A stretch of 64,000 nucleotides of DNA from Flaveria trinervia (lineage: Eukaryota; Streptophyta; Magnoliopsida; Asterales; Asteraceae). The position numbers and the translations under genes were made by a program. Under the pieces are notes generated by a model. The model saw nothing but the letters and a program-made list of their open reading frames with translations. It was not told the DNA's origin and searched no databases. The stretch covers positions 14,366,863-14,430,862 of the forward strand of contig CM046442.1 of assembly GCA_025506515.1 (NCBI GenBank), read 5' to 3'. Positions 9,936 through 20,952 of this stretch are shown here, piece after piece (the first letter of the stretch is position 1; the number at the start of each line of letters is the position of its first letter).

Positions 9936-12529
9936 ATGGAGGACCAATTTTCAGTATACGCAGCAAGTAGAGATACACGTATTCAGAATCTACTTCTATT
10001 GGAGAACGAAGTGGGAATTCACAATAAACCCCCGAAGCTTATAATGTTAGACGACTACTCACAATGGAAGTAACGTTTTGAAATCAACTTAAATGGATAG
10101 ATACAAATCTGTGGGAGGCAATAGAGTCGGGGTATAACATGCCAGTAGGAGCAGATGGAGTTAAACTTACTCTAAGCGGCATGTCGGATGCTCAGAAGTA
10201 AAACACAACGCTGAGAAGAAAGTCTACGCTTTGCTCACTCAGTTTATTCCGAAGGATATCTTCCATCAGTATTCGGAGTACACTCAAACAAGAAACTGTG
10301 GGATGCGTTAGAGAAGAGGTATGACAGAAATGCCTCACTCAAGGCCATTAAGGCAAAAGCCTTGAAGAAGGAGTTCGACAACTTCTTTTCAATGGGAAAG
10401 GAAGGCCTTGATGATGTGATCGACAGATTCTACCACTTAATGAGTGAGATGCACACTCATGGAGTAACTACTTCGATGGAGGATAAGGTATCCAACTTTA
10501 CAGATGGACTACCAGAAAAATGGGCTTCTTTCGTTTCAAATCTCAGACAGAATGCGATGCTCTCGAAGTTAGATATAAATGACTTCATTCTGAAACTGAG
10601 AGAAGAGGAGCTAAGGATGAAGTACAGAGCCCAAAAGGCCAACTACGATCAGAATCCTGCACTCTACAATGCAATTCCTCCTGCCAAGACATCTGGAGCA
10701 CCACTGCAGACTGCCTTCATCTCAAACACAACAATTCCAGCAAAATCGTCAACTTTAGGGTCCGAAATTTCAGGGTCATCTGGCACCCAGTATATTATAC
10801 CTGAAGCTAATGTATCAAAACTAAAAACCGATAACTTCGATAATGTGACTGTTGAGGTGGCCAAAGAACACATGGACCTCTTAGCTGCTGTAGTCCCTCC
10901 TATGATGGACTAGTTGCTGGAAAGATAGAAAATTGTCATCTGGCAGATGAGGATTATGAACAGGTGGACGAAATGGAGTTGGAACGAATGGACATAATGT
11001 GGGCTTTGGCAAGTGCTGTCCGATGAGCTAAAAAGTTTGTCAAAAAGACCAGACAGAACTTGGTTGCTACCAAAGATACAACCTTTGGCTTCGACAAGTC
11101 AAAGGTAACTTGTTTCAACTGTGGTGAGAAGGGACACTTCAAGCGGGAGTGTGTGAAGCCAAAGAAGACTGGGAATGGCAATCCTTTCTCGTCCTTTCAT
11201 TGTCAGGACAAGGCCACATCTAGCAGTTCTACTTCATCAAGCAAGGACCCCAAAGCCTTGACTTCTAATGAGGATGAAGGACAGGACTGGAGCTTCCGGT
11301 TCGTATCACCGGGAGAGTCCAACATAGCTAATGTGGAGGACATTAGTGACTATTCTGCTGAGGGAGATATAGCTGTAGAGCTCGCGATGTCAAATTTTGA
11401 AGACACTGCAAATGTGGTCAACCACCTGCCTGAAGAAGGAAAATTTGCATCAACGTTAGAATCACCAGAACCAGAGACAATAGATTCTGCACTCATGGCT
11501 GATTCCTCTTCAACATCTCAGGTAAGTACTACTGACCAGTTGTTCATAATCATGCTTGTTTAGAATGCAATAATTTAGAGAAAATATAGATTTGAAATTT
11601 TCTAGGTTATTAGATCATAATTATAGCTTAGTAAATGATCTAGAACTGTGCACTGAGGCTAATAGAGTGTTAAAACAAAATGAGCATAGTTATAAGGAAA
11701 AGATAGACCTATTGAATAAACAGCTTAGGGAAACAGAGGTAGTTGCCTTTAACCAAAAGCAGTTTTAGAAGTAGAAGTCAACTCTTTAAAACAAAAACTG
11801 CATAGTTGGACTAGCTCATCTCATATTGTCCAACACTTAGTGAGAGAGAGAAACAATGGGGAGGGATTGGGATACAAAGTGATTTCACCACCACCTGAGA
11901 CCTTGATGAACACCAAAAGTAAACCGATTAACAATAATCCCATCAAGGATCACGTGGTGTCCACTCCTCTTGTTAGTGATCCAGATTCCGTAAGTAAATC
12001 AAATTAATCTGACGCTAAACAAAAGGAGGCCACTTCAAAGGCAAAAGAAAAGATGGCTTGTGTTAACTTAGAAATTGAGTTTGAAAAGGTTATGTTAAAG
12101 TCAGGGTCAAACAAAGTCAACTCAGAACCCAAAAGGAATTTAAAACCTAATCAATCACGCGCGTCATGTCAAAGTCTAGGTAAACAAGAGACCCAAGATG
12201 TAAAACTAGTTAAAGCAGTTAAGTTTGTAAAACCAACTCATACATCTAACAAAGAAGTGTCTCAATCTAAACATAATAAGGTCGATCGTGAGACGTCTAC
12301 ATCTCCACCAAAACATATAAACCGTAAAGTTGAAAGCGGATCCTGCTACAATTGTGGAGAGTACGGTCACATTGCATCTAATTGTCCTTATTATCAGACA
12401 CCGAGGAGGAAAGTTGAACTTCTTGCATCTAAAACTAGATCTTTTAAGAGGAACTCAATGACACCTCCTAAAAGAGAGAGTGAACCCAAAGTTCAACCCG
12501 TCAGCCAGTCGTCTGTTTACCACAAATAG
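9936..12529 (+). pseudogene. Copia Gag with two zinc knuckles
   Basis: Gag starts at 9936 with MEDQFSVYAASRDTR. A TAA replaces a codon after LDDYSQWK, and further breaks follow before the long frame at 10362-10913 (LWDALEKRYDRN...LKKEFDNFF...GVTTSMEDKVSNFTDGLPEKW), a copia capsid (UBN2-type) region. The first zinc knuckle CFNCGEKGHFKREC is at about 11113-11152 and a second, CYNCGEYGHIASNC, is at about 12346-12387. A low-complexity Ser/Thr/Lys-rich region lies between them. Two knuckles about 1.2 kb apart, with a long linker, is a large Gag for a copia. Confidence 0.85.
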
Positions 12530-12539
12530 GCCTTACACA

Positions 12540-13620
12540 AAGCTGGACTATGGAAAGAAAAGTCTGCCTCAGTTTATTAAATATGTGAAAGGATTCTAAG
12601 TAGTCTTTGACAACAAGAAGTGCTATGTTCTAAAGAAGGACTACGTGATCCCGAAGGACCAAATCCTAATGTCAGCTTCAAGATATAATGATCTTTATGT
12701 TTTGGATCTCTCAAAGGCCTCCACAACGAATTGTGAAGTCCAATGCTTCTTGTCCAAAGCTACTGAGAAGGAATCCATCTCATGGCATAGGAGAATGGGA
12801 CACATAAATCCGAGGAAAATGAATCACTTGATCCAGAATGATCTAGTGAGAGGAGTAAATGTCAAAAACTTCCAACTCCCGGATTTCTGTGTTGCATGCA
12901 AAAAGGGCAAACAAACGAAGAAGTCTCATAAGGAAAAGAAAGTTCATTCTATAGAACTTCCTCTTGAGCTCCTTCACATGGATCTATTTGGTCCAGTCAG
13001 TACAAGAAGCATCGCAGGCGACTTGTATTGCTATGTAGTTACTGATGACTACTCAAGATTCATTTGGGTAATGTTTTTGAAATCCAAATCAGAAACATTT
13101 GAATCCTTCAAGGAATTGGTAACTACACTGGAATCCCTATACAAGCTGAAGGTACGACATGTACGCTCAGACAACGGAACCGAGTTCAAGAATCAATGGA
13201 TGGAGGGTTACTGCAAGGAAAAGGGAATTGTTCATCAATTTACCTCTGCCTACACTCCTCAGATGAATGGTGTTGCTGAACAGAAGAATCACAGCTTGAT
13301 AGAGACCGCACATACTATGCTAGCAGACTCGAAACTGCCTATTCAATTCTGGAATGAGGCAGTGTTATACACTCAATCGAGTTCTGGTAGTCAAACGCCA
13401 TGGAAAAGCATGCTACGAGTTACTACAATGACGTAAACCTAACTTAGAGTATCTCGAGCCGTTTGGCGCTCTGTGCACCCTGCTGAAGAGGACTCAGGAG
13501 GGAAAATTCATTGAGAAGGTTGATGAAGGGATTTTTCTAGGGTACAACATACCGAACAAGAGAGTTTACAACAACTCCATGGGTCAAGTAGAGGTGTGGT
13601 GTAACGTTGATGTTTAGAGA
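12540..13620 (+). pseudogene. Copia integrase (protease missing)
   Basis: After Gag only about 70 bp separate the last Gag codons from VVFDNKKCYVLKKD, which normally lies near the end of protease. No DSG or DTG active site is visible, so most of protease seems deleted. Integrase follows: the GAG-pre-integrase zinc region (WHRRMGHINPRKM...CVACKKGKQ), HMDLFGPV (first Asp), VRSDNGTEF (second Asp) and MNGVAEQKN (Glu). The frame breaks near 13436 and continues as FIEKVDEGIFLGYN to about 13620. Confidence 0.86.
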
Positions 13621-15110
13621 TACACCACACCACCTGTTGGAAAAGGGCTTGCTTACTTCTTAGACTATGATGGATTCTTCAAGTCCTTCAACATATCAAG
13701 TCCTTCAACATACCTCTTTCTGCTTCAGAAGACGAGTTGGCAAACAAGATGATGTATGATGTGTTGAACACCCCGTCTCAAGATTCAACAACATTTAGTT
13801 CTCAAAGTCAACCATCTACCAACTCAGGGGGAGCACTTGATGTGAGAGACTCTTCCTCTAATGAAGAAAATATGGAAAATGATCAGAACAACCAGGACGT
13901 ACAGGTTTCGACTACCATAAGTCCGGAACCTCAGACTCCTATTGCCTTAGATCGAGAACCAAATGTTCACAATCTTGATTCTGAGGTAGTTGTTCCAACA
14001 ACTCCCGGCTCACATCTAAATGTATATCATCCTTTGGATATTTTTATAGGAGATGTGAGATCAGGGGTTCAGACTAGGAATCAGTTGTACTCAGCTGATT
14101 ATGCCTCTGTGATGGAAAAGGGATACCTTCACGACGGTGCCTACCACTGCTTTGTGTCTTAGTTTGAGCCAAAGTATGTTAGTGAAGCACTGAATGATGA
14201 AGCCTGGGTGAGTGCCATGCAAGAAGAACTTCTTCAGTTTAAGAAGATAGGTGTATGGACTCTAGTGGATAGACCTAAAGGTGCTAAGGTCATGGGCACC
14301 AAATGGGTCTTGAAATGCAAGAAAGATGATCAGGGAGTGATCATCAAAAACAAAGCTCGGCTTGTTGTTCAGGGTTTTCGACAAGTTGAGGGTATCGACT
14401 ACAATAAAGTGTTTGCACCAGTGGCACGGATGGAAGCAATCCGCATCTTCCTTGCCTATGCATCTTATACTAAAATCAAAGTTTATCAACTAGATGTGAA
14501 GAGTGCATTTCTTCATGGTGAGATTCGAGAGACAGTATATGTCAGTCACCCAAGGGATTTGAGGATCCATATCATCAGGACAGAGTTTACAAACTCGACA
14601 AGGCATTATATGGGCTTCATCAAGCTCCGAGGGCATGATATGAGAAACTCTCGACTCATCTTGTGAAACACGGTTTTCACAGGGGAGTCATTGACTGTAC
14701 ATTGTTTATCAAAGAAAAGGATGGAGATTTACTTCTGGTGCAAATCTATGTCGATGACATAATCTTCGGTTCCAAGAACGAAGAATTATGTAAAGAGTTT
14801 GAAGCAGTAATCAGGACGGAGTTTGAGATGAGTGCAATGAGAGAGATGAAGTTCTTTCTCTGGTTACAGGTGGATCAGACACCAAATGGGATCTTCCTAC
14901 ATCAGACCAAGTATGTAGGTGATATTCTCAGTTGGTTTGACATGGAGAATGCTTCTACAGCTGGCACTCCACTTGCTACAAACCATGATGTAGCACCCGA
15001 TGAGAATGGTGATCTGGTAGATGCCACTATGTACCGAGGGATGATTGGATCTCTCATGTATCTCATGGCCTCTCGACCTGATATCATGTATGCTACATGT
15101 CTATGTTCAC
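13621..15110 (+). pseudogene. Copia reverse transcriptase
   Basis: A Ser/Asn-rich IN-RT linker (13737-14162) ends in a TAG at 14159-14161. RT then runs WVSAMQEELLQFKKIGVWTLVDRP, KWVLKCKKDDQGVI.KNKARLVVQGF and YQLDVKSAFLHGEI, which carries a catalytic Asp. A frameshift at about 14550 garbles the translation until 14663, and the corrected frame also has a TGA for a conserved Trp. RT resumes with LVQIYVDDIIFGS (YVDD active site) at about 14736-14780. Confidence 0.87.
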
Positions 15111-15664
15111 GATATCAGGCAAAACCTAAAGTGAACCATCTGATTAGGGTCAAACGGATTTTTCGTTATCTGAAAGGTACACCCACACTTGAATTGCGGT
15201 ATCCTCACGATGATGACTTTGAGCTTACAGCGTATAGCGACTCGGATTATGGCGGTTGCAAGATGAACTACAAGTCTACATCAGCAGGGTGTCAGTTCTT
15301 TGGGAGAAGATTAGTAACCTGGCAGTGTAAGAAGTAGACCTCGGTTGCATTGTCAACCTATGAAGCCGAATACGTTGTTGCTGCAAGCTGCTGTTCTCAA
15401 ATTATATGGATTCAACAACAAATGCGGGATTATGGTTTGAATTTCTCTTCTACTCCTATTTTTGTTGATAACTCTGCTGCAATTGCAGTCACTAAAAACC
15501 CGATCCAACATCCTAAGACCAAACACATCGGTATTAAATATCACTTTATGCGTGACTGCTTTGAAAAGAACTTAATCGACGTGGTAAAAATAAATACAGA
15601 TTTTCAATGCGCTGATCTCTATACAAAGGCATTTGACAAACCATGTTTTTTATATTTGTTATAG
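15111..15664 (+). pseudogene. Copia RNase H
   Basis: After the RT thumb (RVKRIFRYLKGT), RNase H shows LTAYSDSDYGGC (catalytic Asp), a TAG at 15336-15338, then SVALSTYEAEYVVAASCCSQIIW (catalytic Glu), IFVDNSAAIAVTKNP (Asp) and KHIGIKYHFMRD. The C-terminal part ends at 15664 with CFLYLL, shorter than usual. A single nonsense change and the altered C-terminus are the only obvious faults. Confidence 0.87.
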
Positions 15665-16690
15665 TTCGATGCGTCGTGTCTAGTTCCTTTTATTTTTTTT
15701 ATTTTTTTATTTTCTATTATTTTATTCTATTTGCTTAATGTTAAGTAGTTTAATTCCAATTGGCTTATTTCCTTGCCTATTAAAATCCTAAAACACAAAT
15801 ATGTTATGGTTTATTAATTTTAAGGGGAGAATAGGTTTAGGCAGTAGTAAAAAAAAGAGGGAGAAGGAGAGGCAAGCTGATAAAAATAAGATCGTATGTG
15901 TCATACTAATTCAATCTTTGGAATATGATAGTACACAGGAACAATCATTTGGGACTTTAAAAATCAAAATTGAAAAGGATGCAAAGCTCAAGTATAAGTC
16001 TGTGTAGTCTGAGCAATATAAAAGAAAATATGATAGATATGCTAGCTACTACTAAGGTAACATAAAGAAAGTAGACCTAGAGGTTGCTAGACCCAGATGA
16101 TATGTTGGTAGATTCAACACAATAGATAACTAGACCTTTTTGGTGATCTCAATATTAAACTAAAATGTTTGACTAGTTGTGGGTAACACCTTATCCCTGG
16201 TTAACACAATCAACAAGATTCCAATAGGGGTGACAAGCAAAATAAATGCCACGAATATGTGCAGAAGTCTGTGTATGGATTTAAGAGGACCAGTATACTG
16301 ACAATCATTGTGGCTACAATTCTTGAAAGTTCAAATCAGTGTGGGGACCTAAGAGTACTAGCATGATTTCCTAGATTTGCTAACTGACTCCAGATGAAAA
16401 CAAGAATAGAGCATCAAAGTTTTTTTAAATAACTTGTCCTGAATGATTTGAATATCCTGTATGATTCCAACTTGAATTGGTCCATGTATGGTTTAAATGA
16501 TTGAGGCTGCTCTCTCAGAAAAATTATTCCTTAGAATTACATCTTAGGAGTTAACCCTCACAAAAACACAAAAACATGTCTTAGTTTTAAGTTTTAAGTT
16601 TTATTTCTTTTATGTCTGTACAAAGTTAGTCTATTTCAATTCGTTCAGTATCGGACTATGTCATGGAAGTTGATAAGGGACCTTATCATC
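15665..16690 (+). other. Copia 3' non-coding region
   Basis: AT-rich sequence following RNase H, with T-runs at 15690-15720 and a short tandem AAGTTTT repeat near 16585. No coding similarity is seen. It separates pol from the hairpin repeats and the internal promoter module. Confidence 0.6.
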
Positions 16691-16695
16691 TAAAA

Positions 16696-16831
16696 GGTCA
16701 CATCTGAGGTGACCACACGTGCTTTCAAACAAAAATGAGTCATGTTTGAGGTGATAAAATGTTTTAAAAGGATCACGTTTGAGGTGATCAAAGGTTTTCT
16801 CTAGGTAAAATGATCATGTCTGAGATGATCA
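16696..16831 (+). repeat. Four tandem inverted repeats (GATCAC...GTGATC)
   Basis: Four units at about 35-40 bp spacing each contain an inverted repeat around the loop sequence (A/G)T(C/T)TGAG: GGTCAC..GTGACC at 16696-16714, GTCA..TGAT at 16739-16755, GATCAC..GTGATC at 16771-16789, and TGATCAT..ATGATCA at 16811-16831. The arms differ between units yet mostly remain complementary within each unit. Confidence 0.8.
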
Positions 16832-16915
16832 AATGCACATAACGTTTATTCAAAAGTTAAAAAGGGTGTAAAATGTAAAATGGGCATAAAGTTAAAACCA
16901 TGAGTATTATTCATT

Positions 16916-17225
16916 CACACGACTGGACCATGAGCGTGGACCAGTCGTACGATTGAGGGATACGAATGTGCCCAATTGCATGGTTAACCCACACGTATGG
17001 GCCATACATGCGATTGGACCATCTGTACGACTCAAATCACACGATTGGACACCTTAAATTGGTGAACCCATGAATGAAGGTGACCGAATAACACAGTCGC
17101 ACAACTGACCTCCAGTCGCACGACTGACCTCCAGTCGCACGACTGAAGGTGACCGACTATGCCAGTCGCACGACTAATCTTAAGTCGTACGAAACAACTG
17201 TGCAACTGGGCTCAGTCGCACGACT
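16916..17225 (+). repeat. CAGTCGCACGACTG motif cluster inside the copia
   Basis: About a dozen copies of the near-palindrome CAGTCGCACGACTG and variants, directly upstream of the internal TATA box at 17240. The order (cluster then TATA) copies that of the LTR U3 at 8949-9176. A further cluster lies at about 17645-17835. Confidence 0.8.
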
Positions 17226-17239
17226 GAAAGAAACCCCAG

Positions 17240-17247
17240 TATAAATA
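17240..17247 (+). promoter_or_regulatory. Internal TATA box ahead of accessory gene
   Basis: TATAAATA in CCAGTATAAATAGAGG lies about 15 bp after the last motif of the cluster. Downstream, GGACGTAGCC resembles GACGTACCCTAGCC in the LTR leader. The arrangement suggests a second promoter that would drive the 3' accessory gene. No transcript evidence is available here. Confidence 0.55.
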
Positions 17248-17385
17248 GAGGGGGAGTCGGACGTAGCCACTCACCACTCCCAATCGTCTTTGAAGTCGCA
17301 CGAGAGCAGTGATACTCTGCCAAATAGAGTCTTATTGTTGTAGCAGTGTGTTTGTGATTCTAACCATTACTCTACCCGTCTACAG

Positions 17386-17914
17386 GTACACTTCAACCAA
17401 GCTCAGTAAAAATAAAGGTCTTAAATGCAGGTTTTTAAGTGTTGAAATCACAAAAATGCATAACCGAGACCCCTCTTGAATATAGCACACTTAAGTGGTC
17501 ACACATGTTGGCCTAAATGATTCTAAGTGCTAATTCGAGTCTCTGCGGTCAAATGGATTGTAAACACATAGTGAAATGTCATGTCTTGATAAAGAGTAAA
17601 ATCTTCTGTGTTTAACAGTGAGGTATGCAAATGGACATGCTGATGAACTCCAGTCACACGATTGAGTTAGGCGAATAACTAAATCGCACATATGGACCAT
17701 GCTTATGGGTTCTGTCGCATAACTGTTCCAATCGCATGGTACAGTATATGACTAAGTTCGGTCGCAAGCTCAATCGTACGACTGAGCCCAATCGCACGAC
17801 TAGGCCTCAGTCGCATTGTTCATTCGCACGATTGTACTAAATGAATCTAGTTCATTAAAATCCAGGTGTCATCCTTGTACACCGATTCTAACTTATATGT
17901 GTCTTGTGTTGCAG
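17386..17914 (+). other. Putative intron in accessory-gene leader
   Basis: A donor-like CTACAG|GTACAC (GT at 17386) or, alternatively, ATGCAG|GTTTTT (GT at 17431) is followed at 17901-17914 by a pyrimidine-rich GTCTTGTGTTGCAG acceptor. Five bases later comes an ATG. The signals fit a 5' UTR intron, but the exact donor is uncertain. Confidence 0.45.
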
Positions 17915-17918
17915 CACT

Positions 17919-19912
17919 ATGGCTGAATGCTGGACAGTGAACAACAAGCACAATGTATGTGCACATGTAGATGCTAGTCTGAGGATGAGGTACACTGGGG
18001 ACATCAACCATGTGTGTTCAACAAGAGAAACTTGAGTCTCCTGTTCAAGTTCTTAGCTTAGGACATCTATAAGTGTATCGTGTCATGGGGAGCAGGAATT
18101 GATGAGATGTCTGATCAAATCCAGAATGCATACTTAGCACTGATGTGAAACCCTCTATCCACGTGCTCTCAGATGATCCTCTTCTTTTTGATGGAGAGGA
18201 AGAAGATGATGTTTTGGACAGAGATGGGAATAATGCTATGCAAATGGGCGGTGGTATGGATGACGAAGCTCTCAGAAACTAACGAGGTTATGTCATTTAG
18301 GGTCCAAGCTGTCTATGCTTATTGGTTACAGTAGAATATCTCTTAGGCTTATGAAAAATAGATTGCTCCACAACAGAGCCAAAAGCTTGCTGAAGAAGTA
18401 CTAAAGATTCTAGAAGAAGGTGATGACCGTGAAGTTGAAACTAAGTTTCTGATGCATCGCGTATGATAATTTCAACCCGATCAAGAATCTTTTGAGAAAC
18501 AGATTGATGATTGTGTGAAGTACATATCAGCTCAAGCTAAAAAGACTAAAGCTCATGACAAAAGGAATTATCAGATGTTTACGTATTTGAAAACTTTTGT
18601 AAGTGAATCATATATTAAACTTGTGTACATAATGTTTTATATTTAATTATGGTATTTCTCTCTTGATTATTACGAATGACTACTGTGTTGAATGTCTAAA
18701 TCAAGCAGATCCAAACTTTCAAAAAGATGACTATGATATTGCTCCCCTCTAACAGGTCAAGACTCGACTCACATTGATTCTTGATCTGTAGGGTATTGTT
18801 AGGAGATTGGTAATGTATACTCCTAAAGAAGGAAAATCATTCACAATCTCACTAACGAGCAACTAGCCGAAATGTTCAAGCTGAATGCTGAAGAGATTGT
18901 GAAAGATGCTCCGACTGTGCATGTAGAGAGTGACGATGAGCTTCAGGATGTCAATGAGATTGAGATAGAAGATGTCACTGCTCAACACTATCCAGAGTAC
19001 ACTGACAATAAGGGAACTGTCATTCCCAATCTGGGAGACACTGTTGTCAGTGACACTTTTGAGACTCTGGACAGGATGGAGCAAGAGTACAGAAAGGATA
19101 AAGATAAGGCCCAAGCCACAGATGCTGAAATGAATATCAAAAAGGCAAAATGGGTAGCATGTTTTGAGGAGATAAGAGCCCAACGCAACGCTTCAACGTC
19201 AACTGCCTACACCAAACTGTATAAGGTCAAGAAACATCAAAAGGTGGCAGGCAGGATCATAGCGTGGGCACATTTTGAGGACCTCAACGTTTACGCGGTT
19301 AAACGTGAGAAGGGAATTGAGTACTTCAGGTTCCCATATGACCTGAAGACTCTTCCAGGTTTTGAGCTTAACCAGTTAGCAAAATTAAAATTGCTATATG
19401 CTGACCCTCGTAAGATGTCAGGCTGGTTTGAAGCAGCTATAAAGAGGAAGTACCACACCAGATGGGTCAACTTCAAACCTAAACAACCAACGAGGTACAT
19501 CAGAAGATCTGAGGTTGACACCATAACTACCAATACCAAAAGTAGTGTTGAAGTGGAGTCCACCACGAACAATGTCAAAGATCCCACTACGTGAGATGCC
19601 ATAGTACTTCACTCCACACTTCAAATGGTGGTACTATGATTGGAGAACGGAGAGGCCGTGAAAATCTTAAACAGAAATGGTAACATGGAAACCATTAAGG
19701 TGTTTGACCTGATGTGGCTTACCAACTTGTTTGCAAATGATGTTTATACATTATACAAGAGGCCACTGTTCTACGACTCACAAGATATTATACAAGCTTT
19801 GCAGTTCCAGAAAGTGATACGACTCTGTTTTGTCTTCGAGATAAATACAGGAGTCACCAAAGAAGCCAAGTACAAGAAGTTTGAGGAAATTATGAAAGAT
19901 ATTAGACAATAG
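17919..19912 (+). pseudogene. Copia 3' accessory gene (env position), degraded
   Basis: The first frame starts MAECWTVNNKHNVCAHVDASLR at 17919 and stops after 38 codons. Coding-like pieces follow in shifting frames (about 18040-18150, and an acidic stretch LLFDGEEEDDVLDRDG near 18180-18280). The best-kept part is the 240-codon frame at 18872-19594: an acidic N-terminus, then a charged helical region (MEQEYRKDKDKAQATDAEM) and a basic part (IEYFRFPYDLKTLPGFELN...GWFEAAIKRKYHTRW). A last piece at 19640-19912 ends MKDIRQ. I see no signal peptide or clear membrane span, so calling it envelope would be unjustified. Function is unknown. Confidence 0.55.
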
Positions 19913-19923
19913 ATAGATCTAGG

Positions 19924-19937
19924 CCCAAGGGGGAGTT
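19924..19937 (+). other. Copia polypurine tract
   Basis: CCAAGGGGGAGTTT lies immediately before the 3' LTR start TGTTGATAC, the standard position for the plus-strand primer. Confidence 0.85.
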
Positions 19938-20677
19938 TGTTGATACATATATGTACCTAGATTCTGATCTCAATGTAATATGTCTTGAATATCTTGCACT
20001 TATGTAATATTGGGTACTTAATGAAATGAGAATGTATGTTTGTGATTTGTCTTGTTTAATATTTCATTAATGAGTTGTTTAATGCATATTGACTTGATTA
20101 TATAGGTTTGTGAGTGTTTGAATTGATATACATAATGTTATAATAATGAATACATTCGAACTTGGCTAAGTGAAGTTCTCATGCGTCCGACTGGACCATG
20201 CGCCCCAATAGTGGTCATGCATCCGAATGGCCATGCGACTGAGTGTCCATGCGCTTAAATAGTCCATACGCCTGAACAAATTCATGCGAATGACTCATTC
20301 GCACGACTGAACACTCAGTCGTGCGAATGGATCAACCGCATGGCTCAATCGCACGAATGAACCATGCTAATGGTTCAGTCGCTCGAATGAGCAACCCTAA
20401 CCTATAAATACCATCTAATTTGTGGAAAAACGTAAGCATTCAATCCACTTCGACTCCAGACGTACCCTAGCCGTCCAGAAGCCTCTAAGTTCGTACTCCA
20501 AGTTCATAGAACGCTGTAGATCGATTCCTAATCGATTCTTGACGTTAGATTCAATACATCACTGTGTCTACGTGTGTTCTCACTAATTGGATCGCCAATC
20601 AAATAGGATTCCACACTATTTGGTTTGGTTTAACATGTTAATCAGTTGGTGTTTCATTCAAATACCAGATCCTAACA
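19938..20677 (+). repeat. Copia 3' LTR
   Basis: 740 bp, TGTTGATACATATATG...AGATCCTAACA, near-identical to the 5' copy. It has the same motif cluster (about 20179-20395) and a TATA box at 20403-20410. Followed by the duplicated target ACAAC. Confidence 0.93.
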
Positions 20678-20682
20678 ACAAC

Positions 20683-20934
20683 TCAGTTTATGTCAAGTAT
20701 AGTAAGTCCCTAATTACAGTGACCAGTTGTGATTAGCCACTTACTTTACTATTCACACCCCGAGCATTACCTATCCTGACTACATCAGTGTTTAAATCCA
20801 TAAACAACACATAACCACATACCATGCGCACCTGATGGCACGCAACTACTCAGATTGGCATCCCATTCCCTTTCCGTCCCATTCTCAGTTTAAGTTAAGG
20901 TTTATTTTGAAAATTTACCCATTTAACTTAAACT
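20683..20934 (-). other. Gypsy A 5' leader, distal part
   Basis: Untranslated leader of gypsy A, separated from its gag by the copia. It matches the E leader (46190-46500) read on the other strand, for example the stretch around TAGTAAGTCCCTAATTACAG. No gene. Confidence 0.8.
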
Positions 20935-20952
20935 TTGGCTCTGATACAAACT
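20935..20952 (-). other. Gypsy A primer binding site
   Basis: On the minus strand the sequence just inside the 5' LTR reads AGTTTGTATCAGAGCCAAAG. E has AGTTGGTATCAGAGCCAAAG at 46172, so A has a G-to-T change in the initiator-Met-tRNA-type site. Confidence 0.82.

Larger units (their letters stand above)
8705..20677 (+). mobile_element. Large Ty1/copia element (SIRE/Maximus-like) with 3' accessory gene
   Basis: An 11,973-bp plus-strand Ty1/copia with LTRs at 8705-9442 and 19938-20677, a primer site, a polypurine tract and a clean 5-bp target duplication. Domain order is gag, IN, RT, RH. About 4.3 kb lies between the end of RH (15664) and the 3' LTR, far more than a simple copia needs. That space holds hairpin repeats, a TATA-bearing module and remains of an extra gene. 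The large size and extra 3' gene fit the SIRE/Maximus group; this lineage call is an inference. All frames are broken. Confidence 0.92.

Noticed and set aside
9706..9978. 90-codon minus-strand frame with Asn/Glu-rich repeats
   Set aside because: Antisense of the CGCA-motif repeats in the copia leader; no support as a gene.
17919..19912. Retroviral-type envelope gene
   Set aside because: The position fits, but no signal peptide, membrane anchor or coiled-coil fusion region could be seen, so the product is left as unknown.
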